Source: Planctomycetota bacterium
GTDB lineage: Bacteria > Planctomycetota > Phycisphaerae > Sedimentisphaerales > Anaerobacaceae
DNA: 54,305 nucleotides
Assembly: GCA_014384025.1 (NCBI GenBank)
Contig: JACNGQ010000152.1
Coordinates: forward strand, 1-54,305
Direction: 5' to 3'
Position 1 is the first letter of the stretch. Each line of letters begins with the position of its first letter. The position numbers and the translations under genes are program-made. This document shows positions 49,147-54,305 of the stretch, one piece after another. Under the pieces are notes generated by a model. It was not told the origin of the DNA and searched no databases. It saw only the letters and a program-made list of their open reading frames with translations.

Positions 49147-50580
49147 TTAGTCAAACGATTTGATTCTGAGATTCCTGAACCAGATGGGATTGCCGTGATA
49201 TTGGAAGCCAAGATGCCCCTCACGCGACATGTCCTTGTAGGCGTAGCGGAACTTGTTCCTGGTTCCCGGGGGGTCCGGGTTTTTGCCGGCTTCGGTCCAG
49301 CGATTCAGGTCCATATCTATAATATCTTCGCCGTTAAGATTGACATAAATCTTGTTGTCCAGACAGGTAATTACATAGTGGTTCCACTCACCGGGCGCTT
49401 TCACAGCCGTTTTTGACGGCGAGAGGCAGTCGTAGACGGCGCCGCACTGACCGTGCTTGGTTCCGTCGGTGGTAGCATGAATCTGGACCTCAATGGCCGT
49501 GTTAATCCAGTTCTCTAAACTACCGGTTCGGATAAAAACGCCGCTATTGCCCTTTTCGGGAACCTTGAAGTCGAGTTCGAGTGTGAAGTTGCCGTAGCGC
49601 TCTTTTGTCCAGATATCACCATGACCACTGGGTGTAGGCGCCAAAACACCATCGGCGTCAAAAGCCCAGGAGCCGGCCTCCATGATGGCGTTAGAAAGAT
49701 TCTTCTTGAAAACTCTCTTGTACTTAACATCACTCAACTCGGCGGCTGCCTTCCTGAAGTATGCAACACAACCTGAAATTTCGGGCATCGAGTTGAGCCA
49801 GTTATACTCATATTCAATTGAGAATACACCCTTAAATTTCTGACGGTCAAGCTCGGTTAGTATCTGCTTGAAATCGCCTGCCCCTGTGCCCCATATCACG
49901 TCGTGCGCACCGGGATTGCCGAACTCGTTCAAATCCTTGGTGTGAAGACTTATAATACGGCCTTTGAGCTTCTTGATTGCCTCGACCGGATTGATACCGG
50001 AACGCATCCAGTGGCCTGTATCGGCGCAGGCCCCAATTCGCTCACTGCGTCCCTTGCAGACCTTCAGGACGGTATCAGGATCCCAATAATGCGAAGGTTT
50101 GGGGTGATTGTGAATGGCAACGTTAATCTTATATTCGTTGCATAATTTATCTATAAGGCCGAACGCATCCTCCGGAGGCTCTGAAACAATTGCCTCGATC
50201 CACATTTCCTTTGCAAAATTAAAGACCTTCCTGCATTCCGCTTCATCGTTCGGCAGCGACACTACGCCGTAGTTTGTAAGTTTTACTCCCGCTTCTCGAA
50301 GCTTTTGCAGCATTTCCTTCTTGTCTTCGGAAGACATATTGTGGTCGGTCTTGACATCGGGTTTTTCCTTGCTCATTTGCTGGCCGGGGTAAACTTCGAT
50401 ATAACGCATTTCAAGTGCTTTGGTTTTATCCACTGCCTCGAAAAATGTGAAGCGATTGAAGCTGTACGCCTGCATACCCAAATTCCAGCCATTAATATCA
50501 TCAGCGTTTGCCTGGGGTGCCCGGCTAACACACAAAACAATGGCCAGTACACCAACAATAAGTTTTGTCTCTTTGTTCAT
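49147..50580 (-). CDS. Exported sugar epimerase/isomerase - DUF1080 fusion
   Basis: A 477-residue two-domain protein. A Sec signal (about 6-26, LIVGVLAIVLCVSR) is followed by a TIM-barrel sugar epimerase/isomerase (about 32-290; GMQAYSFNRFTFFEAV, IEVYPGQQM, VAIHNHPKPSHY, CADTGHW, ISLHTKDLNEF, FSIEYEYNW), with metal-type residues in HNH, DTGH, HTKD and IEYE, then a C-terminal DUF1080 domain (about 295-475; GNSGVFIRTGSLENW, GEWNHYVITCLDNKIY, GHLGFQYHGNP). Joining the hydrolase and isomerase on one exported chain is unusual; it would hand a 3-keto sugar from cleavage to the next step. It lies between the Tat-Gfo genes and the double-DUF1080 gene on the same strand. Confidence 0.9.
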   Translation of the reverse strand: MNKETKLIVGVLAIVLCVSRAPQANADDINGWNLGMQAYSFNRFTFFEAVDKTKALEMRYIEVYPGQQMSKEKPDVKTDHNMSSEDKKEMLQKLREAGVKLTNYGVVSLPNDEAECRKVFNFAKEMWIEAIVSEPPEDAFGLIDKLCNEYKINVAIHNHPKPSHYWDPDTVLKVCKGRSERIGACADTGHWMRSGINPVEAIKKLKGRIISLHTKDLNEFGNPGAHDVIWGTGAGDFKQILTELDRQKFKGVFSIEYEYNWLNSMPEISGCVAYFRKAAAELSDVKYKRVFKKNLSNAIMEAGSWAFDADGVLAPTPSGHGDIWTKERYGNFTLELDFKVPEKGNSGVFIRTGSLENWINTAIEVQIHATTDGTKHGQCGAVYDCLSPSKTAVKAPGEWNHYVITCLDNKIYVNLNGEDIIDMDLNRWTEAGKNPDPPGTRNKFRYAYKDMSREGHLGFQYHGNPIWFRNLRIKSFD

Positions 50581-50627
50581 TTCTATTTCTCCTGTTAATA
50601 AGACGTTATTCCCTAAAAAATAGTATA

Positions 50628-50660
50628 GGGAACCTCAAAAATTCATTTTTAGAGGTTCCC
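50628..50660. repeat. 33-bp palindrome: solo MITE ends
   Basis: GGGAACCTCAAAAATTC then ATTTTTAGAGGTTCCC forms a nearly perfect hairpin; both arms match the ends of the 177-bp element at 6061-6237 with no interior between them. It lies six bases past the stop of the 50666 gene; on the minus strand a T-rich stretch follows at a short distance, so it may also act as a terminator. No flanking duplication is visible. Confidence 0.75.
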
Positions 50661-50665
50661 GGCAA

Positions 50666-52000
50666 TTATAAACTCCAACCTTCACGATATTCTCGTTTCA
50701 GGTATTTTTCGGCATCAGGCATATTGGTAACTTTGAAGTTCGGCCCATCCCAGAATAATTTCTGCCCTGCACGGGCCGCCACATTACCTAAAAGTATCGT
50801 TTCGCTCAAAGGTCCTGAGTAATCGAAACTGGCAGAAGGCTTCGGGCCGCCTTTACACGCCCTGATCCATTCCTCGTAGTGGTTCACTCCCCTCGGCAGA
50901 AACGGCTCTACCTTGAAGCCTTTCATCTTCGATTCCGGTATCAGCCTCGGACCGCCCATGTGCGGAGCCATTATGGTGCCCTTTTCGCCGTAATACAATC
51001 CGCCCTGACCGGGCAATTTGCGCCCAGGCTCAAGCTCTTTCGGCAGGAAGGGACGGTTATCACCGTCATACCAGGTTACTGTAACCGGCGGCAGATTGCC
51101 GCGTTCAGGAAACTCCCATCTAACAACTGTGGCCTCCGGATAAGTTTCATCATTAAATTTGCCGGGATGCGCTTCGACGCTTATTGGATATTTCAGGTCG
51201 AGCGCCCAAAAAACCGGGTCGATTATATGACAGCCCATATCACCCAAGGTCCCTGTGCCGAAATCCCACCAGCGGCGCCAGTTACCTGGCACATAAACCT
51301 TATGATAAGGCCGCCAGGGGGCCGGGCCTAACCACAAGTCCCAATCGAGCGTCTCGGGTAACGGCTGCCCTTCATCAGGACGAGTACCGCCGCCCCAGTT
51401 CTTATCGCTGAAGATATCAACTTTTCGCACCTCGCCAATCATCCCCGACTTAACAATCTCCACAACAACTTTGACGGTGTCTTCAGCATGAATCTGGATT
51501 CCCATCTGCGTCATTACATTATACTTTCTGGCGGCCTCGGTAAGCTGACGGACTTCAAAAACATCGTGCGCCAATGGTTTCTGGCAATAGACATGTTTTC
51601 TCATCTTGATTGCCCGCATAGCAGCGACAGCATGGATATTATCCGGAGTCGATACGGTAACAGCATCGATGTTTTTGCCTTCTTTATCAAGCATCTTGCG
51701 GAAATCACGATACTTCTTCACGTTTGGATAACGCTTGAAAGTGCCCGCTGCATGTCCCCAATCAACATCGCAAAACGCTACTAAATTCTCCGTTCTCATC
51801 TGGCTAACATCACTGCCGCCCATACCCGATACACCGATGCAGGCTACATTCAGCTTCTCGCTCGGTGAGGTATAACGGGCGCCTCCCAGGACGTGCCGGG
51901 GAACAAAGGTGAATGCCGCCGCTACCGCTGCGGCACTCATAAAATCACGCCGGGATATTTTTCTGTTTTGCTTTTTGCTCAGTTTTTCACTGTCTTTCAT
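50666..52000 (-). CDS. Tat-exported Gfo/Idh/MocA oxidoreductase (QKP variant)
   Basis: A 444-residue protein with a twin-arginine signal (SRRDFMSAAAVAAAFTFVP, about 16-34), Rossmann domain (NVACIGVSGMGGSD, about 49-62), HVYCQKPLAHDV (Gln-Lys-Pro instead of Glu-Lys-Pro) and the C-terminal ending REYREGWSL. The ATG at 52000 is chosen because AGAGGA lies before it; a longer frame (52033) adds residues before the Tat motif. Paralogue of 52069-53439 and of the partial gene at 53531 (same C-terminal sequence type). Outside the cytoplasm; likely oxidises a sugar hydroxyl. Confidence 0.92.
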   Translation of the reverse strand: MKDSEKLSKKQNRKISRRDFMSAAAVAAAFTFVPRHVLGGARYTSPSEKLNVACIGVSGMGGSDVSQMRTENLVAFCDVDWGHAAGTFKRYPNVKKYRDFRKMLDKEGKNIDAVTVSTPDNIHAVAAMRAIKMRKHVYCQKPLAHDVFEVRQLTEAARKYNVMTQMGIQIHAEDTVKVVVEIVKSGMIGEVRKVDIFSDKNWGGGTRPDEGQPLPETLDWDLWLGPAPWRPYHKVYVPGNWRRWWDFGTGTLGDMGCHIIDPVFWALDLKYPISVEAHPGKFNDETYPEATVVRWEFPERGNLPPVTVTWYDGDNRPFLPKELEPGRKLPGQGGLYYGEKGTIMAPHMGGPRLIPESKMKGFKVEPFLPRGVNHYEEWIRACKGGPKPSASFDYSGPLSETILLGNVAARAGQKLFWDGPNFKVTNMPDAEKYLKREYREGWSL

Positions 52001-52068
52001 AACAATATTCCTCTTGTGTTCTATCGCTCGCATAAATAGCGAGTATTCAATTTACCTGATAACCTAAA

Positions 52069-53439
52069 CTAAAGACTCCATCCCTCGCGATATTCAGTAT
52101 GTAGATACTTATTGGCCTCAGGCAGGTTCGTAAACTTAAAGCCCTGGCTGTCCCAGAGCAGACTTTTATTCGTCAGCTCCTTTTTTATTTCCGGGCGCAG
52201 TGCAACGTTCCCCAGAAGTACCGCCTCGGCCAGCGGCCCGGCATGGTCGAAATTAGAACCCGCGGGCTTGCCGCCCTTGCATGCATCTATCCATTCCTGA
52301 TGATGGCCGGGCGAGCGGGGCAGAACCTTGGGCGGCCTGCCAATCTCCTGCCTTAACGATTCCGGTATGATCGTGTATCCGAACATTTTACCCTTATCGC
52401 CGACAAACAACGTGCCGTTATCGCCAAACTGCTGGCCTTCTTTCAGCTCATCCGGCCTCGGCGGTCTTAATCCGCCGTCATACCAAGTCAGTTTCACCGG
52501 CGCCATGTCCCCGCGGGCATCGAAATGATACGTTACCATCGACGCCACAGGATATGTTTCGTTGTTGACCAGTGTACAGCTCGCTTCGACGCTGACAGGG
52601 TATTTGAGCTTCAGTGCCCGCCAGATAGGATCTATACTATGGCAGCCGATGTCCCCTAATGCTCCTGTTCCGAAGTCCCACCAGCCGCGCCACTTAAAAG
52701 GCACATAATAAGGATGATACGGACGCTCCGGTGCAGGGCCAAGCCACAAATCCCAGTCCAATCCTTCACGAACCGGCGGTGTATCCGTCGGCCTGCCCAC
52801 CCCCTGAGGCCAATAAACGTCATTAAGACCACGCAAAGGTCTGTCAGTCCACACGTGAACCTCGCGCACCTGACCAATTGCACCGGCCCAGATATATTCG
52901 CTCATCAGCCGCGTTCCCTCAGATGCCTGTCCCTGATTTCCCATTTGCGTAGCGACCTTGTGCTCGCGGGCCGCCTTGGCAATCATACGCGCTTCATATA
53001 CCGAGTGCGTCAGCGGTTTCTCGCAATAAACGTGCTTGCCTCTCTTAATGGCCGCCATTGACGCAACCGCGTGAACGTGGTCCGGAGTAGCAACTACCAC
53101 GGCGTCAATGTTCTTGTCCTCCTCGTCCAGCATTACGCGGAAGTCTTTGTATTTTTTCGCATTGGGATGACGCTTGAACGTCCCGGACGCATGTCTCCAA
53201 TCAACATCGCACAGAGCTACGATATTCTGGCTGCTTAACGAGCGAATGTCGCTGCCCCCCTGGCCCCCTACGCCGATACCCGCGATATTGACCTTCTCAC
53301 TCGGAGCAATATGACCCTGTCCTCCAAGGACCGACCGAGGAACAATCGTAAACGCTGTTACTGCCGCGGCAGCACCCATAAAATCACGTCGCGATAATTT
53401 TTTGTTTTGTTTTTCATCTGGCTTTTTGCGGTCTTTCAT
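52069..53439 (-). CDS. Tat-exported Gfo/Idh/MocA oxidoreductase (EKP)
   Basis: A 456-residue protein with a Tat signal (SRRDFMGAAAAVTAFTIVP, about 16-34), Rossmann start (NIAGIGVGGQGGSD, about 51-64) and the canonical EKP (HVYCEKPLTHSV, about 130-141). C-terminal domain with WDFGTGALGDIGCHSIDP and the ending HTEYREGWSL. This is the best-conserved of the readable group. AAGGA precedes the ATG. The three Gfo genes 50666, 52069 and 53531 stand in a row with similar C-termini, the mark of tandem duplication. Confidence 0.93.
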   Translation of the reverse strand: MKDRKKPDEKQNKKLSRRDFMGAAAAVTAFTIVPRSVLGGQGHIAPSEKVNIAGIGVGGQGGSDIRSLSSQNIVALCDVDWRHASGTFKRHPNAKKYKDFRVMLDEEDKNIDAVVVATPDHVHAVASMAAIKRGKHVYCEKPLTHSVYEARMIAKAAREHKVATQMGNQGQASEGTRLMSEYIWAGAIGQVREVHVWTDRPLRGLNDVYWPQGVGRPTDTPPVREGLDWDLWLGPAPERPYHPYYVPFKWRGWWDFGTGALGDIGCHSIDPIWRALKLKYPVSVEASCTLVNNETYPVASMVTYHFDARGDMAPVKLTWYDGGLRPPRPDELKEGQQFGDNGTLFVGDKGKMFGYTIIPESLRQEIGRPPKVLPRSPGHHQEWIDACKGGKPAGSNFDHAGPLAEAVLLGNVALRPEIKKELTNKSLLWDSQGFKFTNLPEANKYLHTEYREGWSL

Positions 53440-53530
53440 AAGAATATTCCTTATTATATTTAAAGTTGATTCTTACCCATCACTCACAAAATCGGCGAGT
53501 ACGTTATCACCTGCTCAACCAAAACTTAAA

Positions 53531-54274
53531 CTACAAGGTCCACCCATCACGATATTCACTGTGGATGTATGTGTTGGCTTCAGGCAAGTTGGTAATCTTC
53601 ATATTCGGGCCGTCATAATACAGTTTAAGGCCCTTCTCATATAACTTCTGCCCCATGCGCAGGGCAATATTACCCAATAAAATCACCTCCGTCATTGGCC
53701 CTGATATATCAAAATTTGACCCGGCCTGAGGGCCGCCCTTGCAAGCATCGAGCCACTCTTTATGATGTCCGGGCGAACGAGCCAGAATCCTCGGGGGCTT
53801 ACCGTACTCCTGACTCTTTGATTCCGGCAGTAGTCTGTAGCCCAGCATCTTGCTCTTATCACCTACAAACAGATTGTCATCGGCATTGCCGAAACGCAAA
53901 CCTTCTTTAAGCTCTTTAGGTCGAGGCGGCATCAACCCGCCATCGTACCAGGTCAGCTCCAGCTCAGGAAAATCATATCTCGAAGGAAATTCATAACGAA
54001 CCATAGATGCCAGCGGCGCCGTTTCGGAATTCACTCCGCTGGAGCAGGCATCAACACATGTCGGATAACCCGGTTTCAAAGCCCGAAAAATCGGAGCGAA
54101 CTGATGACAGCCTATATCGCCTAAAACTCCCGTTCCAAAGTCCCACCAGCCGCGCCAGCTAAAAGGCAGATAGCAGGGATGATATGGGCGTTGCGGCGAC
54201 GGGCCAAGCCATAATTCCCAGTCCAGCCCCTCAGGTACCGGCGGGGGTTTCTTTTGCCGGGCGATAACCCCGGG
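53531..54274 (-). CDS. Gfo/Idh/MocA oxidoreductase, 5' part cut by window edge
   Basis: The C-terminal part of a third tandem paralogue, about 247 residues. It reads EGLDWELWLGPSPQRPYHP, WWDFGTGVLGDIGCHQF and ends HSEYRDGWTL, closely matching the genes at 50666 and 52069. The N-terminal Rossmann and Tat regions lie beyond the window. The reading frame is intact up to about 54274; the G-rich stretch after it does not fit the family and is probably sequence error, so the true gene should be longer. Confidence 0.9.
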   Translation of the reverse strand, partial: PGVIARQKKPPPVPEGLDWELWLGPSPQRPYHPCYLPFSWRGWWDFGTGVLGDIGCHQFAPIFRALKPGYPTCVDACSSGVNSETAPLASMVRYEFPSRYDFPELELTWYDGGLMPPRPKELKEGLRFGNADDNLFVGDKSKMLGYRLLPESKSQEYGKPPRILARSPGHHKEWLDACKGGPQAGSNFDISGPMTEVILLGNIALRMGQKLYEKGLKLYYDGPNMKITNLPEANTYIHSEYRDGWTL

Positions 54275-54305
54275 GGGGGGTGAGTAGGGAGGGGGGGCGG
54301 GGGGG
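54271..54305. other. Low-quality G-rich contig end
   Basis: The final bases are almost all G (GGGGGGGG, GGGAGGGGGGG and the like) with no coding sense, although the adjacent gene should continue. It resembles a sequencing or assembly end artefact, not biology. Confidence 0.7.

Noticed and set aside
1-54305. CRISPR array or rRNA operon
   Set aside because: Repeats seen are palindromic, irregularly spaced and not separated by uniform spacers; no rRNA-like sequence was noticed.

Overview
The window looks like a piece of a Planctomycetota genome, most likely class Phycisphaerae or a relative, and probably a metagenome-assembled contig. Reasons: the mix of DUF1080 (3-keto-disaccharide hydrolase) and ThuA proteins, many Tat-exported Gfo/Idh/MocA oxidoreductases, a TIGR03790-type protein, a DUF4091 protein, an orphan prepilin-like H-x-DG type protein, FGE/SUMF1 lipoprotein and GIY-YIG gene among dispersed palindromic repeats. 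This placement is inference; there is no rRNA here to test it.

Layout. 1-3360 is a gene-poor, repeat-rich island with one DUF2971 gene and one small GIY-YIG nuclease gene. 3481-7978 (minus) is a sugar-catabolic operon: ThuA lipoprotein, two TIM-barrel sugar epimerase/isomerases and a DUF1080-ThuA fusion. 8284-12443 (plus) is housekeeping: prfB with a programmed +1 frameshift, pepA, folE and a tandem 6-pyruvoyl-tetrahydropterin-synthase-like gene. A prepilin-like protein (with a consensus promoter) and a secreted F5/8C-DUF4091 protein follow. 16302-26927 is an exopolysaccharide/O-antigen-type locus: flippase, pyruvyl transferase, polymerase/ligase, three GT4 glycosyltransferases, a GNAT, a WecA/MraY-like transferase on the other strand and an initiating sugar-phosphate transferase. 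It is followed by a KamA-type radical SAM gene, TIGR03790, VanZ, a secreted nitroreductase/DJ-1 fusion, nadE, tRNA-Ser(CGA), a zinc-dependent phospholipase C-like protein and a GT2. 35595-39035 (minus) is a lipoprotein / TIGR03663 / ApbE operon; 39524-42155 (minus) holds an FGE-domain lipoprotein flanked by two copies of a 261-bp intergenic unit, then an NCS1-type permease.

42259-54305 (minus) is the most interesting stretch: five Gfo/Idh/MocA oxidoreductases (three with visible Tat signals), a double-DUF1080 exported protein, an exported epimerase-DUF1080 fusion, a heptaheme c-type cytochrome with a C-terminal anchor and a cytochrome b-like membrane protein. Taken with the first sugar operon, the simplest reading is extracytoplasmic cleavage of glycosides through 3-keto intermediates, with electrons from the C3 oxidation possibly passed to the cytochromes. 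The enzyme families are recognised; the electron link and the substrates are inference. Only one of the four readable Gfo/Idh/MocA proteins has a canonical EKP motif.

The last roughly 35 bases are G-rich and break the reading frame of the terminal gene; they look like contig-end sequence error. No CRISPR array, rRNA, integrase, transposase or replication origin was seen.
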